The notes under the pieces: model-generated
What the model was told of the DNA's origin: nothing
The model's database searches: none
What the model saw: only the letters and a program-made list of their open reading frames with translations
Assembly (NCBI GenBank): GCA_947034895.1
Contig: OX344765.1
Span: 11,227,001 to 11,291,000, forward strand
Length of the DNA stretch: 64,000 nucleotides
Source of the DNA: Rhytidiadelphus loreus
Taxonomy: Eukaryota; Streptophyta; Bryopsida; Hypnales; Hylocomiaceae
Direction of reading: 5' to 3'
Shown: in pieces, positions 20,701 through 33,215 of the stretch
How the letters are laid out: every line of letters begins with the position of its first letter
Position numbering within the stretch: the stretch's first letter is position 1
Made by a program: the position numbers and the translations under genes

Positions 20701-23700
20701 TATTGTACCTTCACTTTGCAAATTGGTCAAATTTGGTTTTCTATAATTATTTCAGACCAACAAAACAACTCCAAATAGTAGTTTCCCTTCCACCTATGCA
20801 ATCATCAATCAAAAGACAAAAGAAACAACTAAAGAGGTCAATCAACATTGGGAGGCAAAACAAAGGGCTACATGGGCATGGGCATATACTAAATGCCTAC
20901 AAAATGATGACTTCATACTCAACAATTAATTGTTTGGTGGTGCTCCTTGAAAATGTCCCCCAAAATCTACTTTTCAATATTCCAAAACTACACTTTGAAA
21001 AGAGCTCCAAAACTCAAAGTTTATAGAATGCTAGGAATGCACCAAACTCTACTTGCAGTGCAAAATTGGTTTTTTAAATGTTATTTTTAGCCTTAATCCA
21101 AAACATTTTATCTAACAAAAAGATCATTTTGGGATGGAGGTAGTATGAATTAGTCATCTTTTTTTAAGTATGCATTGAGAGAAGAAATGTTAAATATGAA
21201 TTTAAGAAATGACCTATATAGTCAAATTTGAATTTTTTTTCAAAGATCTTTATAAGATAAACTTTAAAAAAACATCAATTATATAATATCTATTTTTAAA
21301 ACTTGAATTGTTGTATGGTTGGCTAAATTTATGAAGTTATCAATCTAGCATAATATGATCATCAATTTTTTTAATATTTGTAAAACATCACAACTTTCAC
21401 TGTAGTTAATATTTTAACAAAGAAAAAAATTGAACTTTTGCTTGATTTTTATTTTTTATATGAAGTATAACACACGTCTATCAAATCCAATGATAGATTA
21501 ATGTTTTATGATAAGTATCTCCCTTATGCATCTAATAATGTCTATACCACCTTACTAATTTTGTCAAAATGAATGCTACACATATATTACCTAGCATTAA
21601 GGTTTAACATCACAATTTTTGAAAATAAATTACAAGGCTAGCCAAAAGGGATGACTAAAATTTTATTAGGGTAACTCTTAAAGGTCAAGGAGACCAATTT
21701 GGGGCACAAGATGGTGGTTTTGTGTATTTGATGTTGTAGGTTTACATATTGAGGTATACATTATAACAAAAGTCTATTCTTATGCTAAACCAAATCTACT
21801 AACAGATGGCACTCTCAATTTGAATCATTATTGTACCTCCATATATCTAAGAAGCTTTGAAATGGTTATGTATTCTACTTATATAGTGTCATATTTGAGT
21901 GTAATAAGGTTCAAATCATGATATGACATCTAAATAGAAGTTGCTAATTTTTTTTAATGAATTCATCGGTGTTTGTTGTATTATATATCGATACATATAT
22001 TGTATTTCAAAAGTCAAATTTCGTATCATATACGTTGTCCTTTATAGACTTTTAAGACATTATATGTTGAGGAAGCATTAAAAAAATCATGTGAAAAATC
22101 ATTATGCAAAATAGTAGAAGTAGGAATCTATTAGTTTGACATAATATAAATAATTTTCTATAATTTTTTGATATTATAGTAGAATCCAAGAAGTTTTCAA
22201 TATTGGACATAATTGGGTGAGGTTTAAGTGAAAATTAAAGCATATGTAAGTCACTTGAACTACAAGGTAAAATAATTATTAGACCAACATCACCATTTTA
22301 GAAAGATAAGGGAGAAAACAAATTGAAATGATTGCAAAGCATAAATTTAATATATGATTGATTGGCAATTTTTCAATATGGCATTCATAACAATGTAATT
22401 TTCATATAATAATTCCATTCATTTTTCAACTAATTGGTTATCTTGGATGCATAATGAGATGCTACACCTTTTCATTATGCAAAGAATTTTTTATGTATGA
22501 TCAAAATCAAGATCATATTGAATTTTATTTATCAAAATCAACATTCTACAATGTTGATGGAAATGGATCTCTATGATGTATATCAACATGCAAAGATGCA
22601 CCATTGATCCAATCACTTCCCCCCAAATGCAATATTTTAGGGCTTTTATTAAGAAAAATTACAAGCAATTTTTGGATGGAGGGCCTTGAAGTTTATGTAT
22701 TCTTAAATTGCAATTGGATTGTGCTTTGAATATTTGTAGAGTTCTCCAATACCTATAGTACAACTTTTATGCTTGCTCTTTTATATTTTATTCATTAGTT
22801 TTTGCTCATGGTTCATTTTATGGATAAAAATAGTAAAAAATCAAGCTCAATTTTAGAATCTTAGGCTCTATAGTCTATGTATAACTTCAAGTTTCAAGAT
22901 CCCAAGAATCTAAAACTATAATTATGTATATTTTGGAAGCTTTGTATAATTATAAAATATGTTGCGTATGAGAAATTTCTTCACAACCATTAGTCATCAC
23001 ATCCAATACATAGATATATGAAATATGAAAAATATAACAACAAAGTAGTCACATAATCACATAATGAAAATCTTGAGTCTCATTGTGAGGGACAATGTAA
23101 ATTAGTGTATAATGTATGGAAATTGGAAAAAGTGATCAAAAGGTTGTGATGAAAATATAATAACTTGGAAATAACAAGGTGGTAAATTAAAAAAATATAA
23201 GACCATCTTGAAAGGAAAATTATGACTACTAACTACACTAACTTTGTTATTTAAATTTGAGTCACCCTACGAATGTGACAAATGTCAAATGTTGAAGATA
23301 TTTGACTAAATGTTCATGAACAATGTCACTTATAGAATTGGATTGGATTTTTGACAAAATATTCAATTTTTTGATGACTCACACTCAATAACTTATAGTA
23401 TAAATCCTCAATAAAACCATCATAATAACCAAATCGATGAAACAACAAAGAAGTTTTACAAAAATCCTGTTATACAAATGTTATGGTGATTCCATGATGA
23501 ATTATTTAAAGATTCTTTTCCCTAATCTCAATGTGCCTTTGTAATCTCCAATTGCCATGCGGATCCATCATGATACTCTCTGTAAGGCTGCTACCTTGTA
23601 TTGTTTGTTTGACCTCTTTGTACCTAATCTCAAACATAAAACACATCCATTCAAATTTGTGGGTTTTTTCTTTCATCTATATGTAGCTCTAATTATATAA

Positions 23701-24337
23701 CTATTTTTAGCTACATTTTGAAGTTTGAATCAACTACAAAATAATTCCTTTACCATATACACTACAAATATTTTGATGTCCATTGGACCAAAATTTTGTT
23801 GTTTGATATGCTTGGAATACCAACTTTGCTATATTATTTACTTTGACAAATACATACAGAAATGCATGTTGAATCTTGCTCAAATCTTTTTCAAGGCTAT
23901 GGCTTTGTAATCCTTTGAAAATGTTGTCTTATATCTTATCAATCATTGTTGATAATAATGTTGTTAAACTTGAGGTAGGTTTTATTTAAGTTGTGAGTTT
24001 ATCATATTTAAGAGGTTTAAATTTTTTCATGTGTAGAGCATAAAGTGAAGAGGTTTAGAAGTATCTATTCTAAGCACAAATTTCCTTTTCATATATGTTT
24101 GTGTTGCAACAAGTAATGGAAGAAGAACTCCAATCCTTTTTGAGACTGGTAAGAGTCAAGAGTCCAATTGTTTGAGGCCAGACACCAAAGCCCACATAAA
24201 AATGGTAAGTAACTGAAATATAAAGTAGGTCTTTGTTGAAGCAAGAAATTGCCATTGTTGAAATATGTGTATACTACAACACAATCCATTAAAGAGGAAA
24301 GTAAAAATGCATTGACACAAAGTTTATTTGAAGAGAC
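17733..24337. other. Long AT-rich intergenic region
   Basis: I see no convincing gene in this 6.6 kb. It contains a 41-bp triplication at about 19257-19379. There is another CACTA-like end (TTTTTTCTAGTG near 17970-17981) without a clear partner, and a Stowaway-like 'ttttgggatggaggtagta' motif near 21127. The longest open frame (20592-21026) has low-complexity composition and no family resemblance. Confidence 0.5.
19257..19379. repeat. Three tandem 41-bp units
   Basis: The text 'atgacatcatactgcccttt' followed by a T run and 'aatttggagaggc' is repeated three times in tandem with small length differences in the T run. Confidence 0.8.
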
Positions 24338-27300
24338 TCACATATGAGAAGTTGAAACTCCCGGTCCTCTGTTGGCAAGCTTTTGAGATGGGTGGCTTGT
24401 TTCAATTTGAGATCCAGGTGAAAAATTCAATCCATCAAGGAAACTTAGTCGAGAATCTATATGACGAAAGGTAGTAAATATTTCAAGACAATCCACCTCT
24501 TTACCCATTTTACTCTTTCCTAAATGACTTCGACTCCGAACTTCATATCCATCTTTATTATTGGCATACAATGGACCAACATTTACTGGCAACTCAATCT
24601 CAGGAACAATCCAATTCATAGACCATGAAATATCTTCTTCAAGATCTAAACCTTGTGGTACCCACTTTATGCAAGCTTTTTTCATAAACACTTTCTTATT
24701 ATGTCGATGTTTTGGTAGTTTTCCAATTGTTACTTGTAATCCTCCAATATACATATGACAGCCTTTTGATTCACGTCTAAAGCCTAAAAGAACCGCATCT
24801 ATAGCCTTGTAGGTAGTTGACAATGGAACAGCCATAAATAGTGCTTCTTCTTTGCCCCCCTTCAAAAAATCCATGTGCAAATTTTCCATAGTAGCTTGCT
24901 CAGTTCCACTAACAAGTTCTATTATAGTTGGCCTAAACCGTGTCATGTTTCCAAGTGGAATAACTAATGGCCGATCGGCAAGTGCACCAATGACTGCTCT
25001 TTCTACTAAAGCTCCTCCTATCACCGGATGTCGCCTACCTTGAGATCCATATTCTCGTTTAATTGCATTTAAACAAGTTGCATCAAAAAACCTACTATTT
25101 TGATTATAAAGCTGAAGTAGCCGAGCAAGCTCAACTCCGACTAAACCACTAGATGGTTCTCCTATTCCATTTACAATGCGAAAATATTTTATATCCATGT
25201 CTCTTGGTGGTTTTGACATGGGTGAACCAAACAAATACTTGCAAACACCATCAACAAGTTTAGTTAATTGTCCAGCTTCTTTGGCAACTTCAAAGTGGTT
25301 TCCAAGGTCTTCCCTCATTTTTTCAACTGCAGGCTGAGTTTGCAATACTTTCAATGCTGATTCAAATGACACTTTTTCTCCTTTTGATGTCTGTTGAATG
25401 GTTTCTTTTAAAGCATCATACCAAGCTGAAAGGTAAACTGGAAGCCTTCCAGTTGCATCCAATAAAATTTGTAATTCCATAGCATCTAAAAGTTCTTTAG
25501 TTTTATCACCATCTGTAATAGAACTAACAAATTTCCATCGACCCCAACATTCTAATTCTTGATCCTAAAATACAAGAGCATCACAAAAGTACTTCAAATT
25601 CAAATATCCATATGAAAAGAATGAGTGCTTAGTATTCAATTATCTAATGAAACACATGACACAAAATCACTTACAATCACATATGTGCATGCACCTAGGC
25701 ACAAATGTACATTTGCAGAAAACAATATTATTCAAAACTAACCTCTAAGCCTTCATCCCACATGAATAGTTTGGCTGGAGGTTGGCCTGCATAGAATGTT
25801 TTTTCAACAAGTTCACAACTAGCTGAAGCTACACGCACCATACAATGATGACAACACATACGAAAGAGAATATTTTTAAGTGCAATATTTTCTTTGTCTT
25901 GAACTTCAATAGATTGCCATTGATCAAATATCCATAACAATTGTGCTTCGGTTGCTTCACAAAATGTAGCTAGATGCTCCAATGTTGTACAATTTCCTAA
26001 TTTTTTCAAGCTAACATCATCATCTCCATAAGAAACAAACAATGCATCTCGTAGAATTAAGAATGCCCTATCTTGTAGTAACAAGCCACAATCCATTATT
26101 GCCACAACTCTTTTTCTTGTCTCTCCAAGTGATGAATTGCAAGAAAATTCCTCTGTAAAATCTGAAACTGCTGCTGCTAGAATGTGACTTTTACCGGTTC
26201 CTACTGGACCTACAACAAGTATGTTCCCTATTATTTCATTGTAGTGTCCTGGTGACCGAACTTGCTCATAAGATGTGCAATATGAACGTTCTCTCTCACT
26301 AACTAGTTGCGATATTAATAATCGTAACTTATGGTAATGTAATCGTCCCATATAAGCAAAACGACCATCATTGGTAGCAAATCTATTATCTGTAGATGCC
26401 CATTTTGCAACATCGGCAACTGGGAGATTGAGTTCCATCCACTCTGGCTTTGATAATGGATCTGCAGATTTCATATGATCTCGCAAACTAGCCATGGACG
26501 AAATCATACTTTGAGGAAGTAGTTTTGCCTTCTTAATGACTGCAAAAAAGTCAAATTAAAATAAAATATTCAGACATATTTTCAAGTTAAGTAATCAATT
26601 AAAAACTCAAATATAAATTTCATGAATTACATTCTAAGCATAGAAATTTAATTTAGATTTTTCATACTAGAAAACCATTTAAGTACACATATTGATTTTT
26701 TAAATAAAAAATATTGATTTATTTAATTATTGAAAAATGATCATTTCAAACTAGATTTCAAATTACTTTTTTAATAAATAGTTATTGATTTTTTTCATTA
26801 AATGTAATTTTAAAATAGAACATTATAATAATGTAAAAATTCTTTTAACTCATATTGTTGATATAGAATAAAACAATAAAACTAGTTGACATATTGCTAA
26901 AATGAAATATGACACATTTAAAACATTCAATATTCTTTTTTTCTTATATTTCTTACTTATAGTTAAATTTCATCTTGTGTAGAAATTTCAAATAATTACA
27001 TATTAAATTATATATATAAATAATGAAAAAATTCCTAAGCTAATTTTTGAATGTATCTATTTCTAACATCTAATTCTATTCTATAAAGTTCATAGATTCT
27101 TCTAATTTTGTTGTTTTCAAAAATTCTCCATCTATGTTGATTTTTTTCAAATAATTTGTTGATTTTGATCATCTTATTATTTTATATAAAAAATTATTAC
27201 TATAAAATAAAATCTAATCATCATTTTTTTAAATTTCAAAACTCTATGATGTTCATGCAGAATAAAATCCTATAATTTATCTTGTATATGAATTTTTCTA

Positions 27301-27973
27301 AATTCTAAATTGATCCTTTAATCTAAAATTTTCAATAATTTTTTTAAAAATAAAAAATCTTGGGCTATTTATTATGGTGTTGATTTAGTAGTGGTGGAAT
27401 TAGGTTAAAAGGCTATGTCACTTCATTTTCATTTGAATGGAAAAAGTCTTCCCAAGGAGAAGATTTTACCATAATTGTAGGACTCATCATAGGCATAGAA
27501 ATACCATAAAGAGGTGAAGATGAAGGACCTGCATCATGGTTAGCTTCTTCTAAGTTCCTTTTCCTTCCAGATTTTGATTCTTCTATTGCTTTTTCATCAG
27601 CACTTATTTCCTCATCAAATCTAGGGAGTACCAATCTTAATTTAAAGATGTCACCATTTTTTGGACTTCGATGCTCATGCCGCATAAATTCTTCTTGAAG
27701 AGTGTAACAAGGTTCAAGTTTTTGTTGTTCACGCATGTGTAATACATCAATATGTGTATGCAAAGCTTCTACAAATACTTGTGTTCCTGAAAATAAATAC
27801 TCTTCACGTTCTAACCCTAAACTTGCAAGTACCTTTTTTTCACCTAAACCAAGAAGTGTCAAAATGTAATCACGAGCTTCTAAAATAGTGCTATCTGCAC
27901 GAAGTTGAAGTATCCTCATGACAGTTTGCTTAATACTGGGTATATAACATGAAACATATATTTTCATTTCCAT
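24338..27973 (-). CDS. Crinkler/RHS-like protein: P-loop NTPase plus REase-fold domain
   Basis: Three exons (27973-27505, 26539-25743, 25564-24338) join in frame with GTATTT/GCAG and GTTAGT/TTAG borders. The predicted protein is 830 residues, with no internal stop, ending in TGA. Residues 1-100 look like a ubiquitin-like header. The NTPase has Walker A GPVGTGKSH at about 267-275 and a Walker B-like LLWIFDQWQ at about 358-366. The C-terminal part has an E near 610, IDAVLLG with D678, and GLQVT at about 697-701. That arrangement is the degenerate D...(E/Q)xK/T pattern of the restriction-endonuclease fold in Crinkler and retrotransposon-hot-spot proteins. In that superfamily the NTPase-nuclease cores derive from transposon or conflict systems and serve as host-directed effectors or intragenomic factors. 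The role here is unknown. Assignment rests on motif order, not on an alignment. Confidence 0.65.
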
Positions 27974-30819
27974 TTTTATTACCTACAGTTGAATAATGTT
28001 TTTTTTAGGATTTAAATGAATTTTTGAATTTATGAATAAATGGCCATAAATTGTTGATATTCGAATTGAAAAATAAAAGAATATCATGTCTCTTGCAATT
28101 CTTTGGAGGCATTATTGATAAATTCAATAGTGGAAACATTCTTCTGGATTGAATAAGAATTTCATTCTAAATTTTATTGACCTTGTTAGAGTGAGTTTTT
28201 CAGAACTATTCACAAATATGTTTTTTTAATTTTTAAGCTGCAAGACATCCAAAAAGTTTATATTCAATATAAAATGAACTACTAAATATTCAATCATGTT
28301 TTTATATATGAATCAAAATTCATTTCTTACTTTGACTTACTATAGTACACTTTTCATACACTAAAAACAATACTATAGATTTATAGATTTTTATTTGTAA
28401 GTTTAAAAATTCCAATAATAAAAAATTACATTTTCAAGAACATAATACAATGGATGTAACATTGTAGAACTTACATAACTTGTAGCCAGATTTATTTAAT
28501 TATTATAGTATTGATTTATAAAACAAATTTAATAGGATATTTTTACTGAATTTATCTCGTTTTATAGCACTATTAAATACAAGTTTTAGATGAAATTATA
28601 AATATTAAAATTGATACATTAAAAATCTGTAATTTACAATCTACTAGCCACTATTGTTGTGAATTATGTGCAAAAATCCCAAAGTAAATCAACACATTAA
28701 ATAAAAATTCCAATTATTTGTATTTTATTATTTAAAAATGGTGATTAAATGATTTTTTACAAATTAATCTATTACTTATGAAACTATTTTCAAATTCAAA
28801 AAAGACAAAGCACTTAAATTTTTTATCTTGCATTAATTTAACTTACATGATGCAATACAAATTGAAATTTTTAATTAATAAAAAAACAAGCATAAACTTT
28901 TTAACACTTACATCTTATTTTCTATATTGTTGTATGTAGATTTTTTAAATTTCTTGTTCATTTTGTATTCAATCTTTTTCAAAAATTCACTACAAATTAA
29001 TGGCATTACATTGATATAAGGTTTTCAATACAACCTGCATGCAAAAACATTGAAGACACACATAAAGAAACTTTTTGGAACAAATTGTAATCGAAAACAA
29101 TATATGATTGATCAATGTAGTTGTATAGAAATTTGGAATAAGTGAAAGAGTGTTGAGGTTCAAAGTGATTGCCATGGAGGGACGCCACCCCTCCATTTGG
29201 CAACCCCTATTTTTTCTACAACCTTCAACTTTTGAATTCATATCATCTGATGCGACTATCTTTTCAATATTCCTTTTCCTATTCCAAAATTCAAACTTTT
29301 ACATTAAGTCAAGAAGTCACTTTCTAATTGGAAGTTAATTATAGCCCAAACCATTCATTCTTATCAAGAACCTTAGATAAATTTCTTAAATTTACTTGGA
29401 CTCTAGTGCGTTAAATACTATAGGTAATGCCCAACTAAAGGTTTCAAGGTCTTGTTTTTTAGTTGGAAGACCATGGCATTGGGAATTTTTACATAGATAT
29501 TAGAGATTAGATAGCATTAGATTTCCATTGGAAATCAACTTTTCTTTAATAGTCTTCAACTATTCATTTGTAATCCTACTTGAAATATTAAAAAAATTCT
29601 TGAAATATTAACCAACAATGTGAAAAATTGAATTTGCAAACCTTAGAATGTTGCCTTGAAATTGATTTTCCAATTTTAACCTCTAAAGGTTCATTGTCCC
29701 CTCAAGGGACAAAATGGATTTTGGGTAGGTTCTTGTGATCTCAATTTTTACTGAAACTTTTTGAAACTTTATCATAAGAAAGGAAAACTTCTTAACTTTG
29801 TGGGAATATAGTTTTTATTCCAATCAATGCCAAGGAGCAAAAGTTATACCACAAATAGTCCAAATTTTCATTCAACAAGCAAAAAGAAAAACCACAAACA
29901 CTTTTAATGAAACGAACTTTTTTTTCTTCTTATAAATCATATTTATGTCTATATGTAGAGCTTTGATTCATTCCATTTGGATTAGTGATGTGAAAGTTAT
30001 AAATAATCTTGTTTTTTGGGCACTCGAAGCATTTGTTTGAAAAAAGAACTTACAAAATTCATTTTTGAATGCAATTTTCACAAATAAAAATAAATAAATT
30101 GTTTGACAAGGTTAAGTTTGCTTTCTAGAACAATCTCACCATTGGAATTATTGTGTTTCAATCCTATTTTAGAGCTATTAACAATTTAGTTTTTCTTTCA
30201 ATCTTGAACCTATATCTACGTAACAATTTTCTAAAGATTGAAAATCAAGCAGAGAGGAGGGGGGGGGGGGTGAATTTTTTTTCCAAGACTTTAAACTCAA
30301 TTCTTCAACACAATTTTTTTTAATTCAAAATTCATAGTGCAAATTTTTTCTACAAATGGTAGTCAAAGTCATCTAAAATTGCAAAATAGTGTTAAAAAAG
30401 ATTTTTTTTTCCAACTTTGAATGCTAATATCTTCCAATCTGTGAGGTAAAAATTCATGAAAATTTCACCACATGATTTGAGACAAGTAAAGTACAAGATC
30501 CTATGTTTAGATTCTAAAAAAATATTCTTTTGTTTTCATTGGTGAATGTAGAAGAAATGACAATTTTGAGTGTTTATTGACAAAAAAATGGCCTTGAACT
30601 TTTAGGGGTTAAAATGACACTAGAAAAAATATGCACCATAATATTCTACACTACAATATAGATCTATGGAGAGATTTTGAGATTTTGAGAGTATATATTG
30701 CATTGAGTATAAATTTATTTATTTTTTATTAAAAAATTCACAATAATTCAAAATTTTCCCCTGAAATGTAAAAATTTTACAATTAATAGAAGACATGTAA
30801 TCACATCTCCACAACTAAA

Positions 30820-31560
30820 GTCTTGAAAATTGTGAACTCATTATGTTAGATTTGAAAGGTATACGTTGACCAATAGTGAGTGTTAAACTCTATATTTGTG
30901 AATATAGAAACCCCAAAGATCTGGACCTTATGGTTGTAAAGTGGACCTTTTTAACTCATATTTTCTTGAGTCTAAATTTCAATTCAAATTTTTGTGGCCT
31001 TTATTTTGGAAATTAATTAAATCCCTTAGGTTCCCATGGCTCCCTCAAAAAACTTTTAAACTTCCTCAATTGAAAAAACACTCAATTCTCTTGTAGTGTT
31101 TAATTTTAGATGTGTGACTTCAAACTAATTACTTTTGTTGTACCTTCAAAATTCTAGTTGTTTTCATCTTGGCTTTATTCCACCATTTTTTAAGTCGTGA
31201 CTTCAATTGGCCCCCATAGTGTTGATATGAAAGTCTTGCCAATTGTAAACTCATTATTAATGATGAACTTTAGAGATGTATATTGACCAATAGCTAGCGG
31301 TAGATCCTATATTTTTCAATAAAGAAACCTCAATCCCATTGATTGGCTTCAAACCTTTCAACTCTCATTTTTATTTATTTAAAATTCTAATTCAATTTTA
31401 GGCCTTGATTTTGTGAATAAATTTAGCTCTAATGTCCACATGTTCTCATTGGTTTCTTCAAAATCTTTAGAACTCCTCAATTGAAAAGACACTATGGGCT
31501 TCAATTTTAGTGTTGTGACTTCAAAATTATATTATTTTTGTCTTGGCTTCATACCATCAT
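30820..31560. repeat. Diverged tandem duplication of about 400 bp
   Basis: The block starting 'aagtcttgaaaattgtgaac' at about 30821 recurs as 'aagtcttgccaattgtaaac' at about 31231. The following text is parallel in both copies, including 'ttgaccaatag', 'cctcaattgaaaa.acact' and 'gtgacttcaaa'. It is non-coding. Confidence 0.65.
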
Positions 31561-32689
31561 TTTTGTCTTGACTTCATTCTACCATTTTCATCCTAGCTTC
31601 ATTTCACCATTTCCATCTTGGCTTCAATCCATTTCATTTTTATTTCATTTTTATTTAATGTAGTAAGGTACAAAATATTAATTGCACAACTTACCCCAAT
31701 AATGATCTTCGGAAATAAATAAAAATGAAATTCGGATGTGAGAAACTAGAAAGAATGGTCTTGAGAATAGGTCGCCTTCATGCAAAGAACAAGCATTTAG
31801 TAGAACAATGAATATGAATAAAGCAAAAATTAAAATCCACAATGGTCATGAAGGTGAGTTGATGTTGAAGGTAAAAATTTTCTTTTTCAACAGAATTAAG
31901 CATCACATGCAATAGTTTCTTCATAGTTCTAAATAAAATCATTCAAAAGGTGATTATTGCAAAAGTCATAATAAGATTCTTTCGATTTCCATCTTAATGT
32001 GGACATCTTAGTAAAAAAAAATTTAATTTCACCAAATTTTTCTATTTTAATGGATGGATCAATGTTTGTTCAGAAAACTTTGATTCATTCTATTTTGATT
32101 AACCCTATAACCTCTAAAGTATTCCCTTGGGGGACAATTGAAGGTTCCATGAGGTTCCAATGACCTTAGTTTTTAACATTATTTTTTGACATTCTTCTTA
32201 AGATAGGAAAACACATTAGCTTTCGGAATGTAATTTTTATTTAATCAATGCAAAACTTGAAGCTCAAAATAGTTAAACTTTGACCAAAAAATCAAAGATA
32301 AACATAGAAGCACACTAAATATGGAATCTGGAAAAAATAAAATTAAAATACCAAAAATAAAAGTCATGTGCTAGGCTGAAGACTACATTGAAAGAGAGAA
32401 TTGTTGCACATAGTGCAAAGAACATGGATCCCATACCCAAATTAGGAGGCAATGAAAATGGAGCCGTGTGGAACCCTAATTACCAAACCCTCAAGTTGCC
32501 AATATGGCCAAGTTGCAATCACTCCCATAAGTATGGAAGCAACCTTGATGCTAGGATTTGTGGTTTTAAAATGATAGATGCTCTAATAAATAAAACTTTT
32601 TTGCACTTATAGTTGATAATAATGAAATACAAAATATTTTTTTAGGTAAATATAAATAAATTTAGACCTCATATAATTTTTCAATTCTC

Positions 32690-33215
32690 AAAGGTCACTA
32701 TTTTTTATTTTTTATTTATTTTATTGAAATATTATAATTGTAGATAATGTGGGTGAAGGGACATACAATTTACTCAAAGTAATAGTCGCAATTGCACTCG
32801 TCTCCTCTATTTCATGGCTTTAGTTGTATGACATTATGATTCCATAGCCATATTGTGGCTTCATTTCATTGTTTAAGTCGTTTTGCCTCATGATTCCAGG
32901 ACCAAGTCATGTCCAAGTGACTGTTCACACCTAATGCACCCTATATTCATCAATATACAAATGTATATCACCAAATGGCTAAACTACCACTTAAAGTTTG
33001 TCATTAACATTTGTGCCTCAAAATAGCTCTTCAACTCTCAAAGGTCTAATTTATTTTTATTAAAATACTACAATTGTGGATGAAAAGACACTCAAACTAT
33101 TTGAAGCCATAGTCATGGATGTACCGTATACCTTCATTTCATGACTTTAGTCATGTGATATCATGATTCTATTGATTCCATGCCCATGTTGTGGCTTTAT
33201 TTCATGGTGATACTT
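32690..33215. repeat. Diverged tandem duplication of about 340 bp
   Basis: 'ctcaaaggtc' plus an AT run, then 'atttcatg.cttta', then 'gattcca' and 'ttgtggctt.atttcat', appear in the same order at about 32690-32870 and 33035-33212. It is non-coding. Confidence 0.6.

Noticed and set aside
20592..21026. A 144-codon frame in AT-rich DNA
   Set aside because: No recognisable domain, composition typical of intergenic DNA here, and repeats within it.
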